64,000 bases of DNA. Source: Halobacillus naozhouensis (GTDB lineage Bacteria; Bacillota; Bacilli; Bacillales; Halobacillaceae). A program made the translations under genes and the position numbers. Positions 26,480 through 35,662 of this stretch are shown here, piece after piece (position 1 is the stretch's first letter; each line of letters begins with the position of its first letter). Location of the stretch: contig NZ_CP121671.1 in NCBI RefSeq assembly GCF_029714185.1, positions 2,294,001-2,358,000 of the forward strand, read 5' to 3'. The notes below the pieces were generated by a model that saw only the letters and a list, made by a program, of their open reading frames with translations, was not told the DNA's origin and searched no databases.

Positions 26480-27658
26480 TTACGAGAGTTTTGGCTGTAC
26501 TTTTCCGTACACGCCTCCTCCCCCTTCTACTATAGTCAGTTCACCTGTTCTCATTGCGATGATTGAAGCTGCTACATGCCGGGGTATGACCTCTATCATT
26601 TCCTCGAAACTTGTTTTATGAATGATAGTCATTTCGGTCCCGAAGGCATCCAGTATTCTCCCATAAGTCTTCTTGCCAACTCCTGGAAGATAATCCAAAG
26701 GAACTTGATAAATATATTCAGGACGAGCTGGAGCATCACTAGTCCCACCGCTCAATTCTTCAATTCGATCAGCTACGCCTTTCACCATCTTTCTCGATCC
26801 ACATGCTTCACAAACATGGTCAGCAGGAGAACCGGGATGAAAGCAGGCAGCGCAAACTGTCCTGTGATATTTGCCCAATTTAGGGTTCATGCCAAAATTT
26901 TTTCTAATTCCTCTGCCACCGGACTGGTGTAGTGCTTTGCCAAATTCTGAAAAAGAGGAGGCCCCTACCTCAACGAGCTGATATTCGCGTGCCAGTCTAA
27001 TCGCCGAATGGGCATCTGAATTTGTAACAAAAGGATAGTCATGAAGTTCTTCAATTCGGTCTGCCATGTTGGAATCGGAACTCAGACCCAGTTCAACTCC
27101 ATCAATAAGATCAGGATGAAAGACTTCCTTCAAACTTTTCTTTACCCCTTTGCCATACATACTCTTAAACGGAGTGAATACATGAGCGGGAATGAACCAG
27201 CCTCCTTGAGAATGAACATATTCTTGCAGTTCCCGCCCTGTCCCGTAGAATCGCTGTGAACTTAAATTAATATTTGTCATCTTATAGGACAACCACTCTG
27301 TAAATGCCTTCATTTTCACAAGAGATGGAAAATAACAAAGCACGTGAACCGGACCACTGCAGGCAGCATCATAAATTTCAACTTCGGAACCGAGAACCAA
27401 CACAGTTTCTTCAAAACGAATCCCGCCATCTTCAAGTTCTTCCGCCCGGCCCTCGCTTATCAGATGAGTGAGTTCCTCCTGGACAGCCGGAACATGGGCA
27501 TCGATCACGCCCACAATATCCAGCCCTTTCCTTCGACTGGCTTCTTCTAGGATAGCTGTGATTGTCAATGATTTTGATCCGGTAATTTTTACTGGATTTC
27601 CGTTCCAATCACTACCTACATGGACATGGAGGTCGGCAAAACATTTTTGTAAGCTCAT
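26480..27658 (-). CDS. Endonuclease Q family protein (PHP domain and zinc finger)
   Basis: 392-residue protein of the family that includes archaeal and some Bacillus EndoQ, which nicks DNA 5' of deaminated bases, and YqxK of B. subtilis. The N-terminal PHP metal-binding domain begins FADLHVHVGSDW and continues with DVVGVIDAH-like and TNSDAHS histidine/aspartate motifs; a four-cysteine zinc finger (CAACFHPG and CEACGS) follows near residues 265-290; a helix-hairpin-helix-like LPGVGKKTYGRIL lies in the last quarter. ATGA overlap with nudF shows an operon. Enzyme activity is inferred from the family. Confidence 0.85.
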   Translation of the reverse strand: MSLQKCFADLHVHVGSDWNGNPVKITGSKSLTITAILEEASRRKGLDIVGVIDAHVPAVQEELTHLISEGRAEELEDGGIRFEETVLVLGSEVEIYDAACSGPVHVLCYFPSLVKMKAFTEWLSYKMTNINLSSQRFYGTGRELQEYVHSQGGWFIPAHVFTPFKSMYGKGVKKSLKEVFHPDLIDGVELGLSSDSNMADRIEELHDYPFVTNSDAHSAIRLAREYQLVEVGASSFSEFGKALHQSGGRGIRKNFGMNPKLGKYHRTVCAACFHPGSPADHVCEACGSRKMVKGVADRIEELSGGTSDAPARPEYIYQVPLDYLPGVGKKTYGRILDAFGTEMTIIHKTSFEEMIEVIPRHVAASIIAMRTGELTIVEGGGGVYGKVQPKLS

Positions 27659-28215
27659 TTAGCATTTCCTTTCAAGCTTAAATAGAGTAATGCATAAGCT
27701 GTCTTCGCATCATGGATTCGGTGCATACTTGCAAGCTGTTCCGCTTCCTCTAGTGTTAGTTCCTGCATTTCAACAAACTCATCCTCATCTAAAGAGGCTG
27801 CTTCTTTAAGCGGCTTCAATTGATCTGTATAATAGAGATGTACAAGCTCATCTGCAAATCCAGGTGAAGTATAGAAAGAGGTAATTAAGTTAAGTCGATC
27901 TGTCGTGTAACCTGTTTCTTCCTCTAATTCTCGTAAGGCGGTTACTTCTGGCTTTTCCCCACTCTCAAGTTTCCCTGCGGGGATTTCTAAAATACTTTTT
28001 TCCAGGGCTTTACGGTATTGCTCCACAAACACAATTTTCCCCTCATCCGTCAAAGCTATAATAGCTACAGCCCCTGGATGTTTGATTAACTCCCGTTTGG
28101 ATGTTTGTCCATCGGGTAAAGTAACTGTATCAACTTGCAACTGAATAATCTTACCTTTATAAATAATTTCTGTATGATTTGTTTTTTCTTCAAATTTACT
28201 CAAAGACTTAGTCAT
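27655..28215 (-). CDS. nudF: ADP-ribose pyrophosphatase NudF
   Basis: 186-residue Nudix hydrolase splitting ADP-ribose to AMP and ribose-5-phosphate. The Nudix box is intact: GKLESGEKPEVTALRELEEETGY, with the REL-EE core. An SPGFADE stretch typical of this subfamily follows. The start codon is uncertain because AGAGG almost touches the ATG; a TTG 15 bases later is possible. It is coupled to the EndoQ-like gene. Confidence 0.92.
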   Translation of the reverse strand: MTKSLSKFEEKTNHTEIIYKGKIIQLQVDTVTLPDGQTSKRELIKHPGAVAIIALTDEGKIVFVEQYRKALEKSILEIPAGKLESGEKPEVTALRELEEETGYTTDRLNLITSFYTSPGFADELVHLYYTDQLKPLKEAASLDEDEFVEMQELTLEEAEQLASMHRIHDAKTAYALLYLSLKGNAK

Positions 28216-28303
28216 CCTCTCTACTATCTTTATGTTAGTTTAACATAGAGGTAAATATACTCAGCAAAACTACTTCATTACATTATTGAAAGGAAGATAA
28301 TAT

Positions 28304-29224
28304 ATGAATAAACGTCAGTTAGGAGCATCCAATTTATATGTTTCAGAAATCAGCTTAGGCGGTATGTCCTTTGGGAAGGATAAACGACAAGCGAAATCCA
28401 TTATAGACCGGGCTTTGGAAGCAGGGGTCAATTATATAGATACAGCTGACCTTTATGACTTCGGCATGAATGAAGAAATTATAGGTGACGCCATTCAAGG
28501 CCGCAGGGAAGACTTGCTCGTTGGAACAAAAGTCGGAAATAATTTCAAGCGAGGAGAAGAAGGCTGGTCGTGGGACCCATCAAAAGCCCATATAAAAACA
28601 GCCGTCAAAGATAGTTTGCAACGGTTAAAAACAGATTATATTGATCTGTACCAGCTTCACGGCGGAACCATCGATGACCCAATTGATGAAACGATTGAAG
28701 CGTTTGAAGAGTTAAAACAAGAAGGGCTGATTCGTGAATACGGTATTTCTTCCATTCGACCAAATGTCATCCGTGAGTATGTAGAGAAATCGAACATCGT
28801 CAGCGTCATGATGCAGTATAACGCCTTAGACAGAAGGCCTGAAGAAGGGATTCTCGATCTGTTAAAAGATAATCAGATTAGTGTATTAGCACGAGGTCCG
28901 CTAGCGAAAGGCATACTTTCCTCTAAAGGAGTAGAAGTGGCCCAACAGAAAGCTAAAGACGGCTTTCTAGATTACAGCCAAGAGGAAGTACTCACAATTA
29001 CAGAGAAATGGCAGCAGATGGCGGATGTTAAGCGTCCATCTTCCGCTCTCGCCCTGGAGTACATTCTATACCACCCGGCCGTCGCCACGGCTGTATTTGG
29101 CGCAAGTTCCTTGGAGCAGTTGAACGACAACCTGAACTACCTTGATGCTGTGCCACTCACTGAACAATTGTACGAGGCCATTCACGGTTTGACAAAGCCT
29201 ATTACCTATCAAAATCATCGTTAA
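28304..29224 (+). CDS. Aldo/keto reductase (YqkF-like)
   Basis: 306-residue NADPH-dependent oxidoreductase with a TIM-barrel fold. The catalytic tetrad Asp-Tyr-Lys-His is seen in NYIDTADLYDFG, VGTKVG and LYQLHGG. The natural substrate is not known; the family reduces a range of aldehydes. AAAGGAAG precedes the ATG. It is a single gene with a terminator shared with the convergent yqkK remnant. B. subtilis yqkF is in a similar place. Confidence 0.88.
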   Translation: MNKRQLGASNLYVSEISLGGMSFGKDKRQAKSIIDRALEAGVNYIDTADLYDFGMNEEIIGDAIQGRREDLLVGTKVGNNFKRGEEGWSWDPSKAHIKTAVKDSLQRLKTDYIDLYQLHGGTIDDPIDETIEAFEELKQEGLIREYGISSIRPNVIREYVEKSNIVSVMMQYNALDRRPEEGILDLLKDNQISVLARGPLAKGILSSKGVEVAQQKAKDGFLDYSQEEVLTITEKWQQMADVKRPSSALALEYILYHPAVATAVFGASSLEQLNDNLNYLDAVPLTEQLYEAIHGLTKPITYQNHR

Positions 29225-29248
29225 ATTGAAATATGTACCTTTAATCAC

Positions 29249-29289
29249 AATAAACGCCCACCATTTAAGGATGGGCGTTTATTTTTTAA
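29249..29289. terminator. Terminator between aldo/keto reductase and yqkK
   Basis: Perfect 12-base stem (AATAAACGCCCA and complement) extended by two bulged pairs, followed on the plus strand by a T-run. Its 3' arm contains the stop codon of the downstream convergent yqkK frame. Confidence 0.85.
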
Positions 29290-29502
29290 ACTTTTTCCAA
29301 TCGAGGTTACTTTCATTGAGAAGTTGTTCGAAGCTTTTGTTCGCTTCTTTTCTTTTCCTTTCCTCCATTCTCCGCAGTCGGTCTTGCTCCTGTTTTTCCT
29401 CTTCAACATGTTTGAGCGCTGATTTTTAGCTCGGAGCTTATCAAGCACGTCCTGATTAAGATGCTCGCTAACTGAATCTGGCTGGTTTTTTTTCTCACTC
29501 AT
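29279..29502 (-). pseudogene. yqkK: yqkK-like (DUF3886) gene with a frameshift
   Basis: From the ATG at 29502 (ribosome site GAGGTG) the frame encodes a charged N-terminus ending LDKLRAKNQ. Past about 29427 the family-like continuation lies in the next frame: ALKHVEEEKQEQ, then RMEERKRKEANKSFEQL and LLNESNLDWKKFKK, ending at a TAA at 29279. One missing base near 29425-29432 would restore a 74-residue protein like B. subtilis YqkK. Read without correction the gene gives an 85-residue protein with an unrelated basic tail. It may be a true mutation or a sequence error. It follows the HesB-like gene with a 4-base overlap. Confidence 0.7.
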
Positions 29503-29837
29503 AACGGCACCTCGTTTTTGATCGTACCGGTTGGGATTATCGGATTCAATACTCCTTCAGGGCTGCTTAAACGGAAGAAGCCTTTGCTTGTGAAATCCAA
29601 TTTCATCTCAGGTTTAAAAAACGTAGACTGCTGTCGGTCAATAATTACATTGAATTTTTCATTCTCAACCGCTTTATCGCTATCTTTAAACATGGTATCC
29701 GTTAACCTGATGGTTGGCTGTCCGTTTACCCCGCAGCCTAACCCCTCCGTATCATAAAACAATCTCAGGAAAGAATGATTTTCATCTTGTAACAGATTAA
29801 GCTGCTCATTTGCAGCATTCGTTATCGTTAACTTCAC
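29499..29837 (-). CDS. yqkB: HesB/IscA-like iron-sulfur family protein (YqkB-like)
   Basis: 112-residue protein of the HesB-like fold (Fe-S biosynthesis domain family). Only one cysteine is conserved (GLGCGVNGQP), not the three of classical IscA, so it is probably a divergent family member of unknown role. The start is GTG at 29837 with GGGAGG seven bases before it; an ATG 15 bases upstream lies before the ribosome site. The stop overlaps the start of yqkK. Confidence 0.82.
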   Translation of the reverse strand: MKLTITNAANEQLNLLQDENHSFLRLFYDTEGLGCGVNGQPTIRLTDTMFKDSDKAVENEKFNVIIDRQQSTFFKPEMKLDFTSKGFFRLSSPEGVLNPIIPTGTIKNEVPL

Positions 29838-29961
29838 TTTTATTCCTCCCATTCGCCTTTATCATAAGAAAAACGGTAGAGGGTATGCAACCGATTTGCT
29901 TTAGCGCCACCATTGTTGACCTACTGCGATCAAGCTGTAACTACGGGCAGTAATAAATAAA

Positions 29962-30756
29962 TTACTTTTTACTAAATTGTCGTTTAAGGCCACGTTCCAC
30001 CAGCCCCGGAGCTAATTGGTAAGCCTTACTGCCTGAATCCATCCAGGCTGGCAAATTAATTTCCCTCCGCTTCGTAAATAAGTGTTTTACGACAGAAAGG
30101 GCTACTTTATTAGGATCGAGCATCACGTTCTCAACGGCTTTCTCGTAACCTCCTGAAGGATCTGCTGACTTAAAAAAATTTGTTCGAACAGGACCGAGAT
30201 TTACCGATGTCACATAAACTCCGTCTTTTTCAACTTCCATTCGCAGTGCATTTGTAAATCCAATTACTGCGTGTTTAGAAGCTGAATAGACAGATGATCT
30301 AGGAGTAGCAATCTTTCCGGCCTGGGAAGCAATATTTACAACATGACCTTGTTTTTGATTTAAAAAATGAGGTAAGAGCTGATGAGTCGTTCGAATAAGT
30401 GACTTCACATTTACAGCAAGCATCCTGTCAATATCCTGCCATTTTGCCTCAGAAACATAATCAAATACGGCCATTCCTGCATTATTAATAAGGGCATCTA
30501 TTGGACCGTGTTCGAAACAAATCCGATCAATTACATCCTTCCAGTCGGCATCATTAGATAAGTCCGCTTCATACCAGTAGCAAGGCACCTCAAACTCCTG
30601 CTGGACATGCTGTGAAATAATTCTTAACCTGTCTACCGATCGTGCAGCGAGAATAGGGATACCTCCTCTCCTTGCCACGTGGATAGCTAAATACATTCCG
30701 ATTCCGCTGGACGCTCCTGTAATTAAAATTTTTCTCCCTGATAAATGTCTTTTCAT
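29962..30756 (-). CDS. Short-chain dehydrogenase/reductase (YqjQ-like)
   Basis: 264-residue NAD(P)-dependent oxidoreductase. The cofactor loop TGASSGIG, NNAG, the catalytic Ser and the YxxxK motif (YSASK) are intact. The C-terminal extension agrees with classical SDRs of the DltE/YqjQ type. Start ATG at 30756 has AGGTGATAGTT upstream. The substrate is unknown. It is coupled to the preceding hydrolase gene, whose stop lies at 30762. Confidence 0.88.
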   Translation of the reverse strand: MKRHLSGRKILITGASSGIGMYLAIHVARRGGIPILAARSVDRLRIISQHVQQEFEVPCYWYEADLSNDADWKDVIDRICFEHGPIDALINNAGMAVFDYVSEAKWQDIDRMLAVNVKSLIRTTHQLLPHFLNQKQGHVVNIASQAGKIATPRSSVYSASKHAVIGFTNALRMEVEKDGVYVTSVNLGPVRTNFFKSADPSGGYEKAVENVMLDPNKVALSVVKHLFTKRREINLPAWMDSGSKAYQLAPGLVERGLKRQFSKK

Positions 30757-30761
30757 AACTA

Positions 30762-31727
30762 TCACCTGTTTACATAATATATTTTTTGTCTACCTTGAAT
30801 AGCTGTTTGAACGAGTTGCTGTTGTTCTAAGTAATCTAATTGACCGAGCGTCTCTGACATGGTCAATCCAAATTGGCTGTCTATTTGTTTGGGAAACAGT
30901 TGTGCACAAACTTCATAGGCACATAGAGGTTTTGCTTGAATCATCTCTAGCACTGCATGAGCACGTTCAACCTGCTTTCTTAAACGTCTGTGAATAAGAT
31001 CCATAACTTTGTCAAAAGACTTGCCGTGCCCTGGATACACAGTATTAACGTGATAATCAGCTATCTTTTCCATCGATTCCCTATATTGCAACAATGGCCT
31101 TGGGCGCTCCTCCCCTTCTATGTAAGAAGGCTCGAGCAATGGATTGGATGAAATATGGCCAAGTACATGATCGCCTCCCAGTAATGCACCATCAGCTTCT
31201 CTTACGAATGACAGGTGCGATTGAGCATGACCAGGAGTTTCAATCACCTTCCAATCCTCATGCCCTGGCAAGCGTTCTCCTTCGTATAATTCTTGTGTCA
31301 AAATACCTTTTGAGCTCAGCTCCAAAGGCTTGCGCAGTCCCTTAAGAAAACTGAAATACTGTGAAGGCACACCAGATTCCACATACATTTCTTCAAAGAA
31401 CTCTTCATACCTTACGAAGAACGCTTCCTCTCTTTCCAGCCACGGCCGAACCTTAGGATGGGCCGCCACATTCTGCACCCGAGAAAGATACTCAATAAGC
31501 CCCATGTGATCAGGATGATGATGTGTCAGTATAACTTGCTCAATATCCTTTGGGCTATAGCCTAACTGCTTTAGTTGTGTCTGTAATGCCTCCCAGGCCT
31601 CGTCTGTTTTCACTCCTGCATCCACAAGTGTGAGTGCCTCACCAGCTAGCAGATAAGTATGAACATCACCGACTGCGTATGGGGTCGGCAATGTAAGTTT
31701 ATGAATTGTATCTTTCAGGGTTTTCAT
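30762..31727 (-). CDS. Metallo-beta-lactamase-fold hydrolase (YqjP-like)
   Basis: 321-residue protein. The metal motif HHHPDHMG, a later conserved His (ETPGHAQSHLSF), an Asp in GGDHVLGH and the fifth His in YPGHGKSF are intact, so it should bind two zinc ions. A C-terminal winged-helix-like tail (residues about 245-321) is seen. Members include glyoxalase II-like and LACTB2-like enzymes; the substrate is unknown. GGAGGATGATTT precedes the ATG. Likely in one unit with the SDR gene. Confidence 0.87.
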   Translation of the reverse strand: MKTLKDTIHKLTLPTPYAVGDVHTYLLAGEALTLVDAGVKTDEAWEALQTQLKQLGYSPKDIEQVILTHHHPDHMGLIEYLSRVQNVAAHPKVRPWLEREEAFFVRYEEFFEEMYVESGVPSQYFSFLKGLRKPLELSSKGILTQELYEGERLPGHEDWKVIETPGHAQSHLSFVREADGALLGGDHVLGHISSNPLLEPSYIEGEERPRPLLQYRESMEKIADYHVNTVYPGHGKSFDKVMDLIHRRLRKQVERAHAVLEMIQAKPLCAYEVCAQLFPKQIDSQFGLTMSETLGQLDYLEQQQLVQTAIQGRQKIYYVNR

Positions 31728-31827
31728 AAATCATCCTCCATAAAATGAATCACCATTCATTTATTTCTTCTTTTATTGTAGCATGATATATCCCACAATG
31801 ACGCACCTTCATTATTCCCCTGTAAGA

Positions 31828-33444
31828 CTAAGAGCGAAAAAAATAGTGAAGGGTCTCGGTTACAATTTTAGGAAGCTTGTCAAAACTGTACGTGAGTTCT
31901 AATCGTTCTGTCCATTGATGGGCATCCTTACCTAGTGGACCAATGTTTATAATGGGCATGGTCAACGATTCCATGACATTCGATGGTAAATTAAATCCCT
32001 TCCCTTGAATTGGCATTTGTCTCAGCAGTTCCTCTATAGGGGATTGCTGAGAAGCAGGACCAATGAAACTTAGATCAGACAGGCCAGGAAAATACTCCTG
32101 TTCAGAAACAACTACGTCAAACTCTTTTTCTGCAAAAGTGATAGCCTGTTTAGCAGCCTCTTGAATAAGTGGATCCTCATGAGAGGACACCGCTGGATAA
32201 AAAGGCGGACTGTAAAACAGGACCATCATAGGAGTAATGTCCTTACACAAAGAGGCTAGTTGCTGCACAAGTAACGTAGAAAAATCACGATCTCCTTTAT
32301 CACGTTGCTTGATTAATAAATTCTGCCGCCGTTCCACCTCTGATTTCCCATGACGATGAACTGCTTCGTTATACAACTGATCGTACGTGAAAATATGGAT
32401 GGACGGATCAAACGACGAGGTCTGTGACGACTGCAAATAAAAAGAAGCCTGTTTATCATAATGAGCAATAATATTTTTCTTTGCCCGTTCAGCAGCTTGA
32501 AGTAATTTATCATTCAGTTCACTAATGGTCTGCTTCATATAAAGAACATTGTACATCGTCACCGCGGCCTGAGGCGTCTGAACAGAATACTCCTCTTTGA
32601 GATCCCGTTGCATTAAACTGATTGGAGGCGGCGTTCTCTCTCCATTCACTTCCTCTATAAACGCTTCGTTTAATTCCAATTCCTTTGCCAAATAACTGAT
32701 CATCAGATTGGCATTCAGCCCTCCGAACGGCTCCCCGGCATGAGTTTCTTTTCCATAGCATAAAAAACCCGGGAGCAATTTCCCAATAGAGCCTGTGTAA
32801 AGATAATAGGATGAATCACCAGGATACTTACTAAACATGGGTTCACCATTAATGGTCGTCTTATACTCCAGATCCTCTTCCTGTTTCATTTTCTCAAGGA
32901 CAGGGAGAGCTGTCAGCATTCCTTTGGAGTTCACTTCTTCATCTGGTACAGCCAAAAGCAGCAAATTGCCATCAAATTCACCATTCATCGCCTTTTCGAG
33001 TAATGATAAGTGAACGACAAGTCCTGCTTTCATATCCATCGTTCCTCGACCGAACAGCCAATCACCGGTTTGTAAATCACTCGCGGCATCTTCAGGCAGC
33101 TCATCGAATACTTTTCGAAACTCCTGGGTCAGCTCCTTCGGGTAAAAAGCAAGGTTTTCCCATGAACCATAGTCCTGAACGGATACAACGTCAGCGTGGG
33201 AAAGCAGGACAATCGTTTTTTTGGCATTCCCTTTTTTGACTAACGCTGTCAGAAGCTGACGTCCATCATCCAATGGGTGAAGGGAGAGATGGGATGGGTT
33301 ATTTTGATAATAATCATGATCTTCTAAAATATAATATAAGTATTCAAAAATTGCGATTTCGGCTTTCGTACCTGTGATACTCGGGTACTCCACCAAGGAA
33401 CAAAGAAGATCGGTTAATTGCTGCTTCGTCTGCCATTTGTTCAT
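31828..33444 (-). CDS. M20-family peptidase, RocB-like (YqjN-like)
   Basis: 538-residue zinc peptidase/deacylase. Metal and catalytic motifs visible are LLSHADVVSV, GRGTMDMKAGL, and PDEEVNSKGM; the length is close to B. subtilis YqjN and RocB (arginine use). The function is not established; deacylation or cleavage of an amino-acid amide is likely. AAAAGGAG precedes the ATG. It stands alone, divergent from the glycerophosphodiesterase gene. Confidence 0.85.
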   Translation of the reverse strand: MNKWQTKQQLTDLLCSLVEYPSITGTKAEIAIFEYLYYILEDHDYYQNNPSHLSLHPLDDGRQLLTALVKKGNAKKTIVLLSHADVVSVQDYGSWENLAFYPKELTQEFRKVFDELPEDAASDLQTGDWLFGRGTMDMKAGLVVHLSLLEKAMNGEFDGNLLLLAVPDEEVNSKGMLTALPVLEKMKQEEDLEYKTTINGEPMFSKYPGDSSYYLYTGSIGKLLPGFLCYGKETHAGEPFGGLNANLMISYLAKELELNEAFIEEVNGERTPPPISLMQRDLKEEYSVQTPQAAVTMYNVLYMKQTISELNDKLLQAAERAKKNIIAHYDKQASFYLQSSQTSSFDPSIHIFTYDQLYNEAVHRHGKSEVERRQNLLIKQRDKGDRDFSTLLVQQLASLCKDITPMMVLFYSPPFYPAVSSHEDPLIQEAAKQAITFAEKEFDVVVSEQEYFPGLSDLSFIGPASQQSPIEELLRQMPIQGKGFNLPSNVMESLTMPIINIGPLGKDAHQWTERLELTYSFDKLPKIVTETLHYFFRS

Positions 33445-33525
33445 ATACTGATGCTCCTTTTATCATTGACTTTTCTAAAAGAATAAACCACAATCAAACG
33501 TAACTATTCGAAGAGGTGACTGCCT

Positions 33526-34266
33526 ATGACCAGGACCATGATTTATGCTCATAGAGGAGCAAGCAAGCTTGCTCCTGAAAATACAATGCCGGCTTATGAT
33601 TTAGCCAGTGAATCCGGAGCAGACGGACTTGAGATTGATGTTCAGCTGACTAAAGATAATATTCCAGTTCTGATTCATGATGAAAATGTCCGTCGTACTA
33701 CCAATGGGACAGGCTTCGTGCAAGATTATACATATGATCAATTAAGGCTATTAGATGCTGGCAGCTGGTTCTCTTCTAAATTTTCTGATTGTTCTATTGT
33801 AACACTTGATTATTTTTTACGCTGGTTTAAAAACCGGTCTATGCAATTAAATGTTGAGTTAAAAACGAATGTGATACATTACAATAATATTGAGGCCATC
33901 GTGTACGATCAGCTAAATTATCATCAAATGTTAGATCGCACTGTAATTTCCAGCTTCAATGTAGCAAGTGTTGAAAAAATAACAGCCATCGATTCAAATG
34001 TACAAACAGCATTCCTAACCTCGATCAAAAGAAAGCACCTCCCAAAGTATGCCTATGACCATGGAGCTTCTTCTCTTCATGTAAAATACCGCATGCTTGA
34101 TAAAGCTCTCGTGAAACAATGTCACCATCACCGAATGCCGCTTCGCATTTATACAGTAAATCGCCCAAGTTGGATGACAAAATGCTTCAAACTTGGATGT
34201 GACGGTATATTTACAGATGTTCCCCACGAAGCTGTAGAACAACGTGATTTATTTGAATCCAAATAG
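33526..34266 (+). CDS. Glycerophosphodiester phosphodiesterase
   Basis: 246-residue GDPD-family enzyme releasing glycerol-3-phosphate from deacylated phospholipids. The N-terminal motif AHRGASKLAPENTM, DGLEIDVQLTKDN and VLIHDENVRRTT give the catalytic His/Glu/Asp set. There is no signal peptide, so it acts in the cytoplasm. GAAGAGGTG precedes the ATG. B. subtilis has a homologue (yqiK) near the bkd cluster; here it is next to namA. Confidence 0.92.
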   Translation: MTRTMIYAHRGASKLAPENTMPAYDLASESGADGLEIDVQLTKDNIPVLIHDENVRRTTNGTGFVQDYTYDQLRLLDAGSWFSSKFSDCSIVTLDYFLRWFKNRSMQLNVELKTNVIHYNNIEAIVYDQLNYHQMLDRTVISSFNVASVEKITAIDSNVQTAFLTSIKRKHLPKYAYDHGASSLHVKYRMLDKALVKQCHHHRMPLRIYTVNRPSWMTKCFKLGCDGIFTDVPHEAVEQRDLFESK

Positions 34267-34323
34267 TAGCCATATCATTCCATACCTGGGAAAAGAGTTT
34301 AATTAAAAAGATCTGCAACAACT

Positions 34324-34361
34324 CCGATAAATAGGATGGTCTGTTTATCGGCTTTTTGTTT
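34324..34361 (+). terminator. Terminator after glycerophosphodiesterase gene
   Basis: CCGATAAA and TTTATCGG form an eight-base stem followed by CTTTTTGTTTT, 57 bases past the stop codon. Confidence 0.82.
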
Positions 34362-34565
34362 TCACTCACTTCTTAATAAGCTCTCCTCCCCGTTTTACAC
34401 CCTTCTACTTAGTTCAAATTAGTGGCCTGCCCGCCTTTCTTTTGGTATTTTGTTAATATGCAATGCTTTGTTAAAAGTTTCCGTTTTTCGCCTAAGGTAC
34501 TAATACCTCTTTAAAGGTGAAAGATTAAAAAAGAGTTTTTAAGTTCATTATGAAGGAGTAACAAA

Positions 34566-35588
34566 ATGAAACATAAACTATTTTCACCCTATACGATCAA
34601 AAATCTTACCCTGAAAAATAGAATAGTCATGTCTTCTATGTGTATGTATTCCTCTAATAATGAAGATGGAAAGGTTCAACCATTCCACCTTGCTCACTAT
34701 GAGAGCCGGGCAGCTGGTCAGGTTGGTTTGATTATGACTGAAGCTACAGCAGTGCAGCCTGAAGGCAGAATCTCTTATCAAGATTTAGGAATTTGGGAAG
34801 ATGATCAAATAGATGGTTTGAAATCAATCACAGAGGCAGTCCATCGTCATGATGCTAAGATTGGGATCCAACTCGCTCATGCAGGCAGAAAAGCAAATGT
34901 AAAGGAATCCTTTGCACCGAGTCCTGTTGCCTTTAATGCCTCTTTAAAAGAACCGCAGGAAATGAATAAAACTGATATTCAAAATACCGTTATATCCTTT
35001 CAAAAAGCGGCTTCACGTGCAGAACAGGCAGGCTTTGATGTAATTGAGCTTCATGGTGCTCATGGTTACTTAATTAATCAGTTCTTATCTCCGTTAACTA
35101 ATCTAAGGAATGATGAGTATGGAGGAACTCCTGATAATCGTTATCGTTTTCTAAAAGAAGTACTTAAAGCAATAAACGAAGTATGGAATGGACCGATATT
35201 TGTCCGTGTCTCAGGAAATGAATACCATAAAGCTGGTAATTCAATGGATGATGTTATTTATTTTGCGGATCAAATGAAGCAGCAAGGCGTTCACCTGATC
35301 GATGTAAGTTCTGGCGGAGTGGTTCCTGCTGCGATTGAGCCATACCCAGGTTATCAAGTTAGTTACGCTCAACAAATTAAGGAAGGTGCAGAAATAGCTA
35401 CTGGCGCCGTTGGGTTGATCACTTCAGGAAACCAAGCGGAGGAAATTTTGCAAAATAATCGTGCTGACCTGATTTTCCTTGCCCGTGCCCTTCTTAGAAA
35501 TCCATATTGGCCAAAACAGGCTGCTGACGAACTCGGTTTTGATTTAAAAGGTCCGCTGCAGTACACAAGAGCTTGGACAGGCGGCTGA
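34566..35588 (+). CDS. namA: NADPH dehydrogenase NamA (old yellow enzyme, YqjM)
   Basis: 340-residue FMN-dependent ene-reductase that reduces activated C=C bonds of unsaturated aldehydes, ketones and nitro compounds. Seen are RIVMSSMCMYS (with the YqjM-type active Cys region), the FMN and substrate stretch HGAHGYLINQFLSP, and LTNLRNDEYGG. GAAGGAGTAAC precedes the ATG. It is followed by rnz as in B. subtilis. Confidence 0.94.
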   Translation: MKHKLFSPYTIKNLTLKNRIVMSSMCMYSSNNEDGKVQPFHLAHYESRAAGQVGLIMTEATAVQPEGRISYQDLGIWEDDQIDGLKSITEAVHRHDAKIGIQLAHAGRKANVKESFAPSPVAFNASLKEPQEMNKTDIQNTVISFQKAASRAEQAGFDVIELHGAHGYLINQFLSPLTNLRNDEYGGTPDNRYRFLKEVLKAINEVWNGPIFVRVSGNEYHKAGNSMDDVIYFADQMKQQGVHLIDVSSGGVVPAAIEPYPGYQVSYAQQIKEGAEIATGAVGLITSGNQAEEILQNNRADLIFLARALLRNPYWPKQAADELGFDLKGPLQYTRAWTGG

Positions 35589-35662
35589 CCCTTCCTTTTT
35601 AATTAAATGGGTGTGTCCGTTAAAATCAGATGGTATGATTAGATGGAAAGGAGGTCTACTAT

